Part shown: in pieces, positions 20,255 to 29,608 of the stretch
How positions within the stretch are numbered: position 1 is the first letter of the stretch
How the letters are laid out: the number at the start of each line of letters is the position of its first letter
NCBI RefSeq assembly: GCF_000423945.1
Contig: NZ_AUIY01000005.1
Coordinates: forward strand, 168,515 to 232,514
Source of the DNA: Butyrivibrio sp. XPD2002
GTDB lineage: Bacteria; Bacillota; Clostridia; Lachnospirales; Lachnospiraceae
DNA length: 64,000 bases
Direction of reading: 5' to 3'
Notes under the pieces: model-generated
What the model saw: the letters and a program-made list of their open reading frames with translations, nothing else
Databases searched by the model: none
What the model was told of the DNA's origin: nothing
Translations under genes and position numbers: made by a program

Positions 20255-20282
20255 TTGACGCTCTTGCTTACCGGATGATAAT
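20255..20282 (+). promoter_or_regulatory. Probable promoter of the FliD-like gene
   Basis: TTGACG (20255-20260), 16-base spacer, GATAAT (20277-20282), about 100 bases before the ATG at 20381. It resembles sigma-A rather than the flagellar sigma factor. Confidence 0.5.
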
Positions 20283-20380
20283 GTTATAGTAATAAAACAT
20301 GTCTTTGTATGCCCTCGTGTCGGTTGCCAAAGGATTGGCAGAAGCACTCGCACGACATCAAGGAAGAAAGGAGGGGCAGC

Positions 20381-21676
20381 ATGGCAGGCATTGGTATTAA
20401 TGAAGCTTATAACCATTTCGCGTCAACATACGTCGCAAAAGAAAATGCAAATGTAGACAAGCATAAGAAGAGCGAACTGCAGAGTGTCTACAAATCTATT
20501 GCAAAGATCAACAAAGAATCCCCTCTTCATGTTTTGAAACAGGATGACTATGCTCAGGCTGAGGCCGTGGGTATTAAAGAGCATGCCCGGGCTTTGAAAA
20601 GTCAGCTTGAATCTATAAATAATGAAGAAAGTGCTTCTCTTGGTAAAAAGTCAGCAGTCTCATCCGATCCCGAAAAGGTATCAGTAGAATATGTAGGAAA
20701 AGGTGATGGCGGAACTTCCGAATTTAATATGGAAGTAAGTCATCTGGCTACCAACCAGATAAACGCCGGTCACTTCCTTGTTCCCGATGAAGAAACTGCT
20801 CTTCCTAAAGGAAGCTACGCATTCAATGTTGGAATCAACGGACACGATTACGAGTTCCAGTACAGTATCAGAGAAGGCGACACCAACCACGATATTCAGG
20901 CTAAGCTCTCCCGTCTTATTAATAAGGCAGGAATCGGACTCATCGCAGGCATGCAGGAAAGCGCCGATGGCAAGAGTACTCTTATCATAGGTTCCAGCGA
21001 CACCGGACTTAAGCCCGGACAGAATCTCAGATTCGAAGTCGCAGAGTCCAAGACCTCTGAAAACAGTGGCAGCGTATCTTATTTCGGACTTAACCTGATA
21101 GCTCAGGAACCGACAAATGCCCGTTTTTCATTAAACGGAACAGAGCACAGCTCCTCCTCCAACAGATTTACGGTTGGAAACGAGTTCGAAATAACCCTGA
21201 GAGCACCTACTGATGAAGGCTCTCCTGTTACAATCGGTGTTAAAAACGAAAGTGATGCCCTTGTAGAAAATGTAAGATCTCTCGTAAATGGCTACAACAC
21301 CTTTATCGACAGCGTAAGTAACGTCCAGAGCACAGGTGTAAAGAACACCAAGCTGGTGGGAGAAACAGTTGCAATCGCAGAAAGTCATCTGAAGGGAACA
21401 GCCGAATTCGGAATAGCCTTAAAAGAGGATGGCAGAATAGATTATAATGCACAGCTACTAAGAGAAAAATCGGGAGCAGAGCCCCCGAAAGAAGTTATTG
21501 CACCGCTTAAGGATTTCGCCAAGGCCCTTGTAAATAAAACAGATGAAATATCCGTAGATCCCATGAAATATGTGGAACGGCCTGTTTTCAATTACAAAGA
21601 CCCGCATAGCACCGATAATCCTTCACCGTATATCACAAGTGAGTATAGCGGTATGATGTTTAACAATTACTGCTGA
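20381..21676 (+). CDS. FliD-like flagellar cap/filament-associated protein
   Basis: A 431-residue protein. After a helical N-terminal part of about 100 residues comes a FliD_N-like segment (YVGKGDGGTSEFNMEVSHLATNQ) and domains like those of flagellar hook-associated protein 2 (NVGINGHDYEFQYSIREGDTN, NGYNTFIDSV). AGGAGG lies 6 bases before the ATG at 20381, which fixes the start. The usual long C-terminal coiled coil of FliD is missing, so it may be a specialised or second cap-like protein. It overlaps glf tail to tail by 17 bases. Confidence 0.75.
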   Translation: MAGIGINEAYNHFASTYVAKENANVDKHKKSELQSVYKSIAKINKESPLHVLKQDDYAQAEAVGIKEHARALKSQLESINNEESASLGKKSAVSSDPEKVSVEYVGKGDGGTSEFNMEVSHLATNQINAGHFLVPDEETALPKGSYAFNVGINGHDYEFQYSIREGDTNHDIQAKLSRLINKAGIGLIAGMQESADGKSTLIIGSSDTGLKPGQNLRFEVAESKTSENSGSVSYFGLNLIAQEPTNARFSLNGTEHSSSSNRFTVGNEFEITLRAPTDEGSPVTIGVKNESDALVENVRSLVNGYNTFIDSVSNVQSTGVKNTKLVGETVAIAESHLKGTAEFGIALKEDGRIDYNAQLLREKSGAEPPKEVIAPLKDFAKALVNKTDEISVDPMKYVERPVFNYKDPHSTDNPSPYITSEYSGMMFNNYC

Positions 21677-22931
21677 CCATCTCAAGTGCAGCAGCGATAA
21701 CCTGGTCCATGTTGTAATACTTGTACTGACCAAGACGTCCTCCAAACAGAACGTCGCCAAATCTATCAGCGAGCTTTTTGTATTCAGCAAAGAGCTCGTT
21801 GTTTTTTTCGTCATTCATCGGATAGTAGGGCTCATCTCCCGGCTTCCAGTCTGCAGGATACTCTTTGGTAATGATGGTTCCCTCTCCCTGACCGAACTCA
21901 AAGTGCTTGTGCTCGATTATTCTTGTATAAGGAATGTCGCGCTCAGTGTAATTTACTACGGCGTTACCCTGGTAATTATCCACCTCGGGAAGATCCTTTG
22001 TCTCGAATCTGAGGGATCTATACTCAAGGTTACCAAGCTTGTAACCGAAGAACTCATCGATCATACCTGTGTAAAGAATCTTATCGAAGGTATCACCGGA
22101 TACAGAAGCAAAGGGCTTTGCAGGAACATCGCCATCCATTTTCATAAAGCTCTTGAAATCAGTCTCGGTTTTAACAGTGATACTGCCGCTTAAGTTATTT
22201 TCAGAAGCGTTCTCAGAAGACTCCTGAAGGAGAAGCTTCTTTATAATAGAAGTGTAACCTCCGATGGGGATTCCCTGGTATCTGTCATTGAAATAGTTAT
22301 TATCATAGATGAATCTGAAGGGAAGTCTTCTTATTATAAATGCAGGAAGCTCTTTGCAATCCTTACCCCACTGCTTCTCGGTGTAGCCCTTTACGAGCTT
22401 CTCGAAAACATCGCGTCCGGCAAGTGAAAGTCCCTGCTCCTCGAGGTTAGCTGCTTCAAAGCCCTCGCGGATATCCTGTCCACTGGCTGCTGACACATCA
22501 AGTGCCTCGGCTGCTGCCTCATCTCCATTCGCAGCACGCTCCTTCAGGATGCGCTTAACCTCCTTCTTAGCCTGCTCATCAATGATGGCGCGAGCCTCGT
22601 CGGGAGTGCGGATTCCCCACAGCTTACTGAATGTGTTCATATTAAAAGGAAGGTTATAGAGCTCATCATGGAAAACAGCCACAGGTGAGTTGATATACTG
22701 ATTAAACTCCGTGAATCTGTTTATATACTCCCAAACCTTTTTATCAGATGTATGAAAAATGTGAGCGCCATACATGTGAACATTGATTCCCATGCGATTC
22801 TCTGTGTAAATGTTTCCACCTACATGCGCTCTCTTGTCTATAACCAGGACATTTTTACCGGCTCTTGCCATCTCATGTGCAAAAACACAGCCAAATAATC
22901 CTGCCCCAACTACCAAATAATCGTACTTCAT
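21660..22931 (-). CDS. glf: UDP-galactopyranose mutase
   Basis: A flavoenzyme that converts UDP-galactopyranose to UDP-galactofuranose, the donor of galactofuranose for surface glycans. The FAD motif GAGLFGCVFAHEMARAG, IDKRAHVGGNIYT, YGAHIFHTSD and the C-terminal GGRLGQYKYYNMDQ are typical. At 423 residues it is longer than the usual 370-390, because of extra Ala/Glu/Ser-rich and Asn/Ser-rich stretches near residues 150-170 and 235-250. GGAGG precedes the ATG by 5 bases. It implies galactofuranose in a surface glycan. Confidence 0.95.
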   Translation of the reverse strand: MKYDYLVVGAGLFGCVFAHEMARAGKNVLVIDKRAHVGGNIYTENRMGINVHMYGAHIFHTSDKKVWEYINRFTEFNQYINSPVAVFHDELYNLPFNMNTFSKLWGIRTPDEARAIIDEQAKKEVKRILKERAANGDEAAAEALDVSAASGQDIREGFEAANLEEQGLSLAGRDVFEKLVKGYTEKQWGKDCKELPAFIIRRLPFRFIYDNNYFNDRYQGIPIGGYTSIIKKLLLQESSENASENNLSGSITVKTETDFKSFMKMDGDVPAKPFASVSGDTFDKILYTGMIDEFFGYKLGNLEYRSLRFETKDLPEVDNYQGNAVVNYTERDIPYTRIIEHKHFEFGQGEGTIITKEYPADWKPGDEPYYPMNDEKNNELFAEYKKLADRFGDVLFGGRLGQYKYYNMDQVIAAALEMVSSNC

Positions 22932-22969
22932 ACTTTCCTCCGTAATCTTTTACTGTATGAAATTGTACC

Positions 22970-23008
22970 ATAAAAATACCCGGAAAGCATATATCGCCTT
23001 CCGGGTTA
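22970..23008 (-). terminator. Terminator of the helix-turn-helix gene
   Basis: Stem TAACCCGGAA(G)GC / GC(A)TTCCGGGTA in the minus transcript, followed by TTTTTA. It lies 30 bases past the stop at 23038 and just before glf. Confidence 0.85.
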
Positions 23009-23037
23009 CATATTTCTACATATTATAATAGAAAATC

Positions 23038-23370
23038 TTATGCCTGATATTTCTCAAGAGCTGTCATATCGCTCATATAATCAAGCACCTTCTTGCGTCC
23101 AACCTTGTTGAGCTTAACATACTGCTGCATAACGCGGTTCTCAACAATCTTGTTGCCAAGGTCTGTACCCTTCTCAAGAGTACTGAAATCAACAGGGTTC
23201 AAATTGAGCTTGTCGCACATGCGGATTACTGTACCGTATGCCATACCCTCAATACCTCTGTCTAATGCTGTTACCAGTGTGCTATATGGAATCGACATGT
23301 CTATTGCGAACTGTCGTACACTCTTGTATTGCGCTAAGATCTCTCGCTTAAGTATTTCAGCCTTCGTCAT
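23038..23370 (-). CDS. Small XRE-type helix-turn-helix protein
   Basis: A 110-residue protein with one helix-turn-helix domain in the first 60 residues (SVRQFAIDMSIPYSTLVTALDRG...MAYGTVIRMCDKLNLNP) and a short helical tail. It probably binds DNA; target and ligand are unknown. AGGAGG lies 7 bases before the ATG, and a TATAAT-like box about 25 bases above the ATG suggests its own promoter. Confidence 0.85.
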   Translation of the reverse strand: MTKAEILKREILAQYKSVRQFAIDMSIPYSTLVTALDRGIEGMAYGTVIRMCDKLNLNPVDFSTLEKGTDLGNKIVENRVMQQYVKLNKVGRKKVLDYMSDMTALEKYQA

Positions 23371-23803
23371 ATCTTTACCTCCTATCTATTCCTATTATAT
23401 TTCTCATTCAGACCGAAATCCTGACAAATACATCCCTGTATAAAAACTCCAATCCGAACATGCAAAAGGACACTAAATGTTATTGCGTCATTTTGTAGCA
23501 GTTTCAAGTATACCTTATGAACGGTTTTTCGTCACTTATTTTTTTCTTAAATTTTATAATAAAATTCAATAAATTTATCAGCGATTTTTGGACATAATGA
23601 CAAAAAGTGCATGAAATCTGAACTTTTTGTGTCCTGTTCAGAACTCATACACTCTTTTTCGTTTCTTAAATATTTACTCATTCGACAATAAAACAGAAAA
23701 ATATTTAGAATAATTAGTAAATTTCAAAATATTTAACGGAATTACATACAACTTTTCGAAAATAATCTGAATTATTTTTGCGTTTTTTCGTTCCACAAAG
23801 TTA
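23371..23803. other. 433-base AT-rich intergenic region
   Basis: This lies between two minus-strand genes. It holds the promoter region of the helix-turn-helix gene and a pair of overlapping inverted repeats (23599-23642). I see no convincing coding frame. It could include an untranslated leader or a small RNA. Confidence 0.5.
23599..23642. repeat. Two overlapping, mutually exclusive inverted repeats
   Basis: ACAAAAAGT (23600-23608) pairs with ACTTTTTGT (23622-23630), and TCTGAAC (23617-23623) pairs with GTTCAGA (23636-23642). The two stems share bases, so only one can form at a time. Confidence 0.5.
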
Positions 23804-25510
23804 TCACGTTTCCGTACCTGTATTGATAATTTGCCCATCATATCTAAGATATGTTCTCAGTTTACGAAGAAGCATTTCCGGGCTCTCTGCGCCTTCAGAC
23901 ATATCCCCTACAAGAATATAGTCAAAGCTGTGCTCAGGCCAGGGGAACGTCACAAGCTCAGGATCTCCGGAGATCATGTCATCCGCCATGAACTTGGAAA
24001 GCCCTGCAAAAACGTCCGCATTTGTAATTCCTGCAGTGAAGCTGTCCGGCATCTGATATTTTATGGCAGATAAGGTATTTCCCATGCCTGCTGAAATATC
24101 AAGGATTCTGAACACCCTGTTATAGAGCCTTAGTTTCTTGTCTGATTTTGTCACATCCCGCTCTGCGATGGCGCTCATCAGAGCCGTGATCTTCTCATCC
24201 TCCGGAAGGGTGTAATTCCAGATATCAAAGCCCCACTTCTCTTTGAATTTGTCGCGTCCGGCTTCCATTGCATCCTTTTTATCCGCAAAGCCGCTGCCAC
24301 CGTTATGATATATGAAGGCATTGTGGCAAAGTATCTGTCTCCAGCCTGCAAGGCAAAGACGGATTCCTAAGTCATCATCCTCAAAATACCCGGGAGAGAA
24401 GCGCTCGTCAAAAAGAATGAGTTTTTCATTATTGCCGCTCTGTTCTTCATCAGTATTTTTTAGAAGCAACCCATTTATGGCTTCGCGCCTTAATAGCATG
24501 GCAAAGCCTGTGAGTCTGCACCTCACTTCAATGGGATTCCACATAGGAACATTGTGATCCTTGGCGTAGCTTTTGGCAGTTTCAAGCGCTGTGTCAAGAC
24601 TTATGGTTCTCCACCAGCGGTGCTCCTCAGTATGCTTCTTCTCTGGGAGATCCGCAAAATCTCCTGTAATAGTCACATCGCTTGAAGCACTCTTGTCTAT
24701 TTTGGGTGTTTTCTCTGACTCTTCCTGCTTGTCCGATGTTTTTATAAGATTGGCTGAAAGATTAGATAACGGGCGTGACTCCTCCATTGGCGCTTTTTTC
24801 AGATAAGGCTCCACAGACTCCATGGACACCTCCTGGGAAGGCGCACAGTTAGTCACTGCACCTGCTGCCCCATTTCGTTTGTCAGAATAGAGTCCCATTC
24901 TCATCCAGAACAGCGCATTTGGCATAAGTATCGCATCGTTATTCAGGAAAAATACGTCATTTTCAGGATTCGCTGCGGTGAGACCGATGTTACAGCCCAC
25001 AGGAAAGCCCTCATTTTTTTCGTTCTCTATAAGCTTAATATGGCTGTCACCTTCTGCCTGCTCCCTTAAGAATCTCAAAAGCCCCTCGTCTGTCGAAGCA
25101 TTGTCCACGACAATAACCTCATAGCTGTCTGTCTGAAGATATCTTCTGATAGCATGCAGACACTCCCTGCAAAGCTCCATATCGTTGTAGGCCACCACGA
25201 CTATCGATGTTCCGCGGACACTTACTCTGTCCCTGACATCCTCTATCGCTTCACGGATTATCTTCTCGTCCTCGGGCTCATCACAGTAGTGAAGGGCATT
25301 TTCAAAGCATAAAAAAGCCTGGTCTGCATTACGGTATCGGTAATACAAACCAAGCATAAAATACAATTCATAGTTATCATAGTGCGCACGAAGCCCCTCG
25401 ATCAGCACAGCATACTCATCCACACTGCTTCCCTGCTGTTCGAACTCTCCTGCACGTAAAATGAAAGACTCCGCAGATTCACGTTGTTCCTTGATAGTAT
25501 GAACTTTCAT
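23804..25510 (-). CDS. Family 2 glycosyltransferase with C-terminal methyltransferase-like domain
   Basis: A 568-residue protein. An N-terminal helical, TPR-like segment (about residues 1-95) leads into a GT-A domain (about residues 98-400) with SIVVVAYNDMELC, VDNASTDEG, NNDA and FSPGYFEDDDLGIRL, as in rhamnosyl-type family 2 enzymes. A degenerate insert rich in Ser/Lys/Glu splits the domain near residues 235-290. The last 100 residues (RILDISAGMGNTLSAIK...FDYILVGDM) look like a SAM-methyltransferase fold. GGGGGG precedes the ATG. It is next to flagellin, so flagellin glycosylation is a reasonable guess. Confidence 0.85.
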   Translation of the reverse strand: MKVHTIKEQRESAESFILRAGEFEQQGSSVDEYAVLIEGLRAHYDNYELYFMLGLYYRYRNADQAFLCFENALHYCDEPEDEKIIREAIEDVRDRVSVRGTSIVVVAYNDMELCRECLHAIRRYLQTDSYEVIVVDNASTDEGLLRFLREQAEGDSHIKLIENEKNEGFPVGCNIGLTAANPENDVFFLNNDAILMPNALFWMRMGLYSDKRNGAAGAVTNCAPSQEVSMESVEPYLKKAPMEESRPLSNLSANLIKTSDKQEESEKTPKIDKSASSDVTITGDFADLPEKKHTEEHRWWRTISLDTALETAKSYAKDHNVPMWNPIEVRCRLTGFAMLLRREAINGLLLKNTDEEQSGNNEKLILFDERFSPGYFEDDDLGIRLCLAGWRQILCHNAFIYHNGGSGFADKKDAMEAGRDKFKEKWGFDIWNYTLPEDEKITALMSAIAERDVTKSDKKLRLYNRVFRILDISAGMGNTLSAIKYQMPDSFTAGITNADVFAGLSKFMADDMISGDPELVTFPWPEHSFDYILVGDMSEGAESPEMLLRKLRTYLRYDGQIINTGTET

Positions 25511-25602
25511 ATTCCCCCCTAAAGCTTTATCAATAGCTATAGTAATTATTATAGCGCAACCTCATGATAAATTCACGGGAGAACGGATTTTTTAATACCA
25601 AA

Positions 25603-27180
25603 TTATGATTGCAACAGAGACATTACACCCTGAGGGGTCTGGTTCGCCTGCGCAAGCACTGACTGTCCTGCCTGTACCAGAATATTCTTCATTGATAATG
25701 TCACCATCTCACTTGCCATATCCGTATCTCTAAGTCTGGACTCTGCTGAGGTAGTATTTTCCACCACATTATCGAGATTTCTTATGGTGTGTTCAAGGCG
25801 GTTCTGATAAGCTCCCATTCTGGAACGCTCAGAGCTGACATAAGCGAGTGCTTCACTAAATCTCTGAATTCCAAGTCTTGCACCAGTACATGTATTTTCT
25901 TCTTCAAGTCTTGCTCTGTAGGCCTTTAATGACTCTCCGGGGCGACGTCCGATTACAATGCTGGCTCTCTCACCAGGTGAAAGGTCGGAATACTTCATTA
26001 TGCTTCCATCCTCGGTTTCAACTGTCATTTTACCTTTCCAGTCTTCATCCGCGGCAACATTTACATCCTGAAGATTTAACACCTTTGTTGATACGCAGGG
26101 GAGCTGCATGAAAATCTTGTTAGTCATATCCGCATCAGCACCGGCATGAACGTTGGCATTTTTATACTTAGGTCCGTATCTCCATTCATATACGGGATCC
26201 TTATCCTCAGTGGCAATGTGGGCAAAGCCTTCTCCAAAAATACCCCTTTGCTGCTCACGATTAGGTTTTCTATTTTTTCTTCTATCGTAAATTACAAGTT
26301 GTGTTCCTTTCTTTTCAAATATCGTAAAATGACTTTCAGGCCTTCCACCCTGAGTTCCATCTATTATCTTATCAATAACATCATCGGCATTTTTACAATC
26401 CTTTATTCCTATGGTATAGACAAAATGCTCTCCACTGACATCCCTGTTATTTTTATTAGATGTCGCATCAAATTTTATACTAAATCTTCTATTACATGTG
26501 CAACATGTCGTATGAAAGCCTCGTCCATTAAGACTGCTCAGCTTCGATGGTGAAAAGTCAGCAAAGTCCATGAATGTTGCTGTATAGGGTCCATCAGTTG
26601 ATCCATCTTCATATTCTTTATAATATTGTGACCCAAGCACGCCTCCATTTAATGACTCCTCATCAATTGTGTCGCTAAGCCATGTAGGCAAAACTCCTCC
26701 CTCTACTATAAGATCACCCTTTTTGTATCCGGGTTCTATCATCTTATACTGATACTCAATCTCAGAGCCCTTCAGCACCTGAATCTCATTAAAATATGTC
26801 CTCTCCTGGATTGCATCAATTTCCTTTTTAATCTGCTCGATTTCTCTCTGACAGGCAAGCCTGTCCTCATAGCTCATTGTTCCGTTTGCTGCCTGAATCG
26901 AGAGCTCTGAGCCTCTGTGGAGCATATCGTGAATTTCTGCCATTGCACCATCTGCAATCTGAACCATGGAAATACCGTCAGAAGAATTCTGTGATCCCCT
27001 ATCAAGACCACGAATCTGACGTCTCATTTTTTCGGAAATAGAAAGACCGGCCGCATCATCTGCTGCCCTGTTGATCTTATATCCTGAAGAGAGCTTTTCA
27101 GCACTCTTTGCATTTTCTGATGTAGTTATTCCAAGCTGTCTATTGCTATTCATAGACGGAAGGTTATGTTGAATTCTCAT
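25603..27180 (-). CDS. Flagellin with large central domain
   Basis: The main filament protein, 525 residues. Conserved N-terminal D0/D1 (IQHNLPSMNSNRQL, EKLSSGYKINRAADDAAGLSISEKMRRQIRGL) and C-terminal D1/D0 (YQNRLEHTIRNLDNVVENT to GVMSLLQS) flank a variable domain of about 280 residues. That domain contains a cysteine-rich patch (FHTTCCTCNRR), unusual for a secreted flagellin. AAGGAAG lies 8-10 bases before the ATG. Neighbours are glycosyltransferases and a sialic-type pathway, which suggests a glycosylated filament. Confidence 0.95.
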   Translation of the reverse strand: MRIQHNLPSMNSNRQLGITTSENAKSAEKLSSGYKINRAADDAAGLSISEKMRRQIRGLDRGSQNSSDGISMVQIADGAMAEIHDMLHRGSELSIQAANGTMSYEDRLACQREIEQIKKEIDAIQERTYFNEIQVLKGSEIEYQYKMIEPGYKKGDLIVEGGVLPTWLSDTIDEESLNGGVLGSQYYKEYEDGSTDGPYTATFMDFADFSPSKLSSLNGRGFHTTCCTCNRRFSIKFDATSNKNNRDVSGEHFVYTIGIKDCKNADDVIDKIIDGTQGGRPESHFTIFEKKGTQLVIYDRRKNRKPNREQQRGIFGEGFAHIATEDKDPVYEWRYGPKYKNANVHAGADADMTNKIFMQLPCVSTKVLNLQDVNVAADEDWKGKMTVETEDGSIMKYSDLSPGERASIVIGRRPGESLKAYRARLEEENTCTGARLGIQRFSEALAYVSSERSRMGAYQNRLEHTIRNLDNVVENTTSAESRLRDTDMASEMVTLSMKNILVQAGQSVLAQANQTPQGVMSLLQS

Positions 27181-27248
27181 ATTCCCACTTCCTTACCCGA
27201 TCTCGTTTGCACGACGTCCATGTCCAGCAATTCATTTTCCTGATAATT

Positions 27249-27276
27249 ATTTCGGACATATTTGCAAAAATGATTA
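27249..27276 (-). promoter_or_regulatory. Candidate flagellar (sigma-28-like) promoter of flagellin
   Basis: Minus strand TAAT (27273-27276), 16-base spacer, TCCGAAAT (27249-27256). It resembles the Firmicute sigma-D consensus TAAA-N15-GCCGATAT, with three mismatches and one extra spacer base. Confidence 0.4.
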
Positions 27277-27414
27277 GTTTTTTCAAAATAGAATAATATT
27301 ATAAAGTTTTAATAATTATTTAACTAAAATTCGTACATTTACATATATCAATTTGTTAGAATATAGGCAGAACTATGCCATTTTGTACGCATTATTGCAG
27401 GGGGAGAAAAACTC

Positions 27415-28554
27415 ATGGCAAGAATATTTGTGACAAGGTCTTCAATGCCATCCTATGAAGAATATATAGAAGCAATCAAGCCATTGTGGGATTCACACTG
27501 GCTCACCAACATGGGCCAATACCACAAAGAACTGGAAAAACAGCTCCAGGAATATCTTGACGTGCCTTACGTATCACTGATGGTTAATGGACATTTGTCA
27601 CTGGAGCTCACATTACAATCTTTCGGTTTTCCTGCAGGATCAGAAGTCATAACCACTCCATACACATTCATATCAACCACCCACGCTATCGTAAGAAACA
27701 AACTGAATCCTGTGTTTTGTGATGTAAAACCAGAGGATGGAACAATTGACGAAAGTAAAATTGAGGATCTGATAACAGAAAACACCGTTGCCATCATGCC
27801 TGTTCACGTATATGGAAACATCTGCAACGATGAAGAAATCGAAAAGATCGCTCATAAATATAACCTAAAAGTCATATATGATGCTTGTCACGCTTTTGGT
27901 GAAAAAATGATAACCACCGATGCAAATGGAAATCAGACTTATCGCGGCGTGGGAAATCTTGGACACGCATCAGTTTTCAGTTTTCATGCGACGAAAGTGT
28001 TCAATACTGTAGAAGGTGGCTGCTCAGTTTTCAGCAATCCCGAATTATATGAAAAGCTCTACAACTTAAAGAACTTCGGAATCCGAGGCGAGGAGCTTGT
28101 TGTTGAAGTCGGAGCCAATGCCAAGATGAACGAGTTATGTGCCATCATGGGACTTTGCAACTTAAAACATATAGAAACCGCAATAAAAGCCCGCGAAAAA
28201 TGCCATGACAGATACACAGACGTACTTATTCGCGTACCCAAGATAAGGCTGCTCACCCCAAGAGATGACGTGACCAGGAACTACGCTTATTATCCCATTA
28301 TCATTGGTGATGGATACAAATGTACCAGAGATGAGCTATACATTAAGATGAGGGAACATGAAATTTATCCCAGAAAATATTTCTATCCCATAACATCCGA
28401 TCAGGCATGCTTCAAGAACAAGTACAAAAACTGCGCTCTTGATTGTGCACGAGATATGGCAGACCACGTACTGATGCTTCCTATATTTGAGGATCTTAGT
28501 CCGGAAGATCAGGATAGAATTATTGATATAGTTCTTAATCCGCAAAAATATTAA
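27415..28554 (+). CDS. DegT/DnrJ/EryC1-family sugar aminotransferase
   Basis: A PLP enzyme of 379 residues that probably makes an amino sugar for glycan synthesis. Visible are TTPYTFISTTHAI, VYDACHAFGE-like IYDACHAFGE, and the catalytic lysine in FSFHATKVFNTVEGG. The sequence resembles the 3-/4-aminotransferases that act on nucleotide-linked keto-sugars. AGGGGGAG lies about 9 bases before the ATG. It stands alone on the plus strand, divergent from flagellin, with its own terminator. The exact substrate is unknown. Confidence 0.9.
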   Translation: MARIFVTRSSMPSYEEYIEAIKPLWDSHWLTNMGQYHKELEKQLQEYLDVPYVSLMVNGHLSLELTLQSFGFPAGSEVITTPYTFISTTHAIVRNKLNPVFCDVKPEDGTIDESKIEDLITENTVAIMPVHVYGNICNDEEIEKIAHKYNLKVIYDACHAFGEKMITTDANGNQTYRGVGNLGHASVFSFHATKVFNTVEGGCSVFSNPELYEKLYNLKNFGIRGEELVVEVGANAKMNELCAIMGLCNLKHIETAIKAREKCHDRYTDVLIRVPKIRLLTPRDDVTRNYAYYPIIIGDGYKCTRDELYIKMREHEIYPRKYFYPITSDQACFKNKYKNCALDCARDMADHVLMLPIFEDLSPEDQDRIIDIVLNPQKY

Positions 28555-28560
28555 AAAATA

Positions 28561-28607
28561 AAGCCATAGATTCATCGCTATTTGATGATATCTATGGCTA
28601 ATTTTTT
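28561..28607 (+). terminator. Terminator of the aminotransferase gene
   Basis: A long stem (AGCCATAGAT / ATCTATGGCT, then TCATC / GATGA nearer the loop) is followed by ATTTTTT. Confidence 0.92.
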
Positions 28608-28665
28608 GATGTTCCGTATTGGTTACATTATGTTAGTGCCTTTTGTATTGGAATGTTTTTGTAAA

Positions 28666-29538
28666 TCAATGCTTTCTGTATTTCAATTTCTTCCGCTGTT
28701 CTTCTTCTATAGGAAGAATCTCTGAATCCTTGTAACGAAGCGCTTCGTAGACAGCGTCTAGATTTCTCTTTAATTTACGGATTCCGTCCGGTTCAAGGGA
28801 AGCCGCATGATCAGTGCCTTTCCAGGTTCTATCAAGGGTATAGTGACGCTCGATGTAGTTTGCTCCAAGAGTATAGGCAGCCACATCCACCGCGATACCA
28901 AGATGATGTCCGGAAAAACCGATAGCCTTTACTCTGTCTTCATACTGCTCACGCATACGTGTGATTTCGAGAAGACAGACATCCTTGAAGGGTACAGGAT
29001 ACCCCGAAGTACAGTTATAGAGTACAAGATCCTTTGCTCGTCCCTTCTTCTCAAATAGAGAAACTATCTGCTCCTCTTCTTCACGCTTTGTCATTCCGAA
29101 GGAAAGCTGCATCTCACCTTCATAGTTATCACAGAGCCACTCCAGCATCTCAAAATGAGTATTGCAGGCAGATGGGATTTTGATAAACTTTGGATCAAGG
29201 CTCGTAATCTCTTTTGCACTGGTCATATCCCATACGGAAGTAGAATATATGATTCCAACCTCCTCACACCATTTTTTTAGCTGAGCGTGCTGATCCACAT
29301 CGAATTCCAAAAATTCCCTGTGCTCACCGTAGGTCTTCCCGTAGGAATTATAGGGATTTGGATGAGGGGCATTGTACTGCTCCTCAGTCAGAAGCTCCTT
29401 CGGACAACGCTTCTGAAACTTGATGGCATCAGCCTTACAAAAATAGGCCGCCACATTTATCAGCTCATGGGCGATATCCATCTGTCCCATGTGATTACAA
29501 CCTGCTTCAGCTATAACTATTGGTTTTCTGTACTCCAT
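28666..29538 (-). CDS. NeuB-type sialic/nonulosonic acid synthase, lacking the SAF domain
   Basis: Should condense phosphoenolpyruvate with a six-carbon sugar to a nine-carbon nonulosonic acid. The NeuB barrel motifs are present: IVIAEAGCNHMG, AIKFQKR, IKIPSACN, GFSGHHLGIAVDVAAYTLGANYIERHYTLDR. The protein stops at 290 residues; classical NeuB is about 340-350 with a C-terminal antifreeze-like (SAF) domain, which is absent here. GGAGG lies 5 bases before the ATG. The CMP-sugar synthetase follows upstream on the same strand. Product identity (Neu5Ac, Kdn, legionaminate or other) is not decided. Confidence 0.88.
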   Translation of the reverse strand: MEYRKPIVIAEAGCNHMGQMDIAHELINVAAYFCKADAIKFQKRCPKELLTEEQYNAPHPNPYNSYGKTYGEHREFLEFDVDQHAQLKKWCEEVGIIYSTSVWDMTSAKEITSLDPKFIKIPSACNTHFEMLEWLCDNYEGEMQLSFGMTKREEEEQIVSLFEKKGRAKDLVLYNCTSGYPVPFKDVCLLEITRMREQYEDRVKAIGFSGHHLGIAVDVAAYTLGANYIERHYTLDRTWKGTDHAASLEPDGIRKLKRNLDAVYEALRYKDSEILPIEEEQRKKLKYRKH

Positions 29539-29608
29539 AGTGCCTCCAAGTAGTTGTCAAAACAATAATTTGCAAATATTTACTTTATCAGCCAAGTGAT
29601 AAAAGCCT

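Larger units (their letters stand above)
20037..20380. other. Divergent intergenic region between rpmG and the FliD-like gene
   Basis: This 344-base gap holds a minus-strand promoter for the rpmG operon and a plus-strand promoter for the FliD-like gene. The rest is AT-rich, with no open frame or RNA gene that I recognise. Confidence 0.6.
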
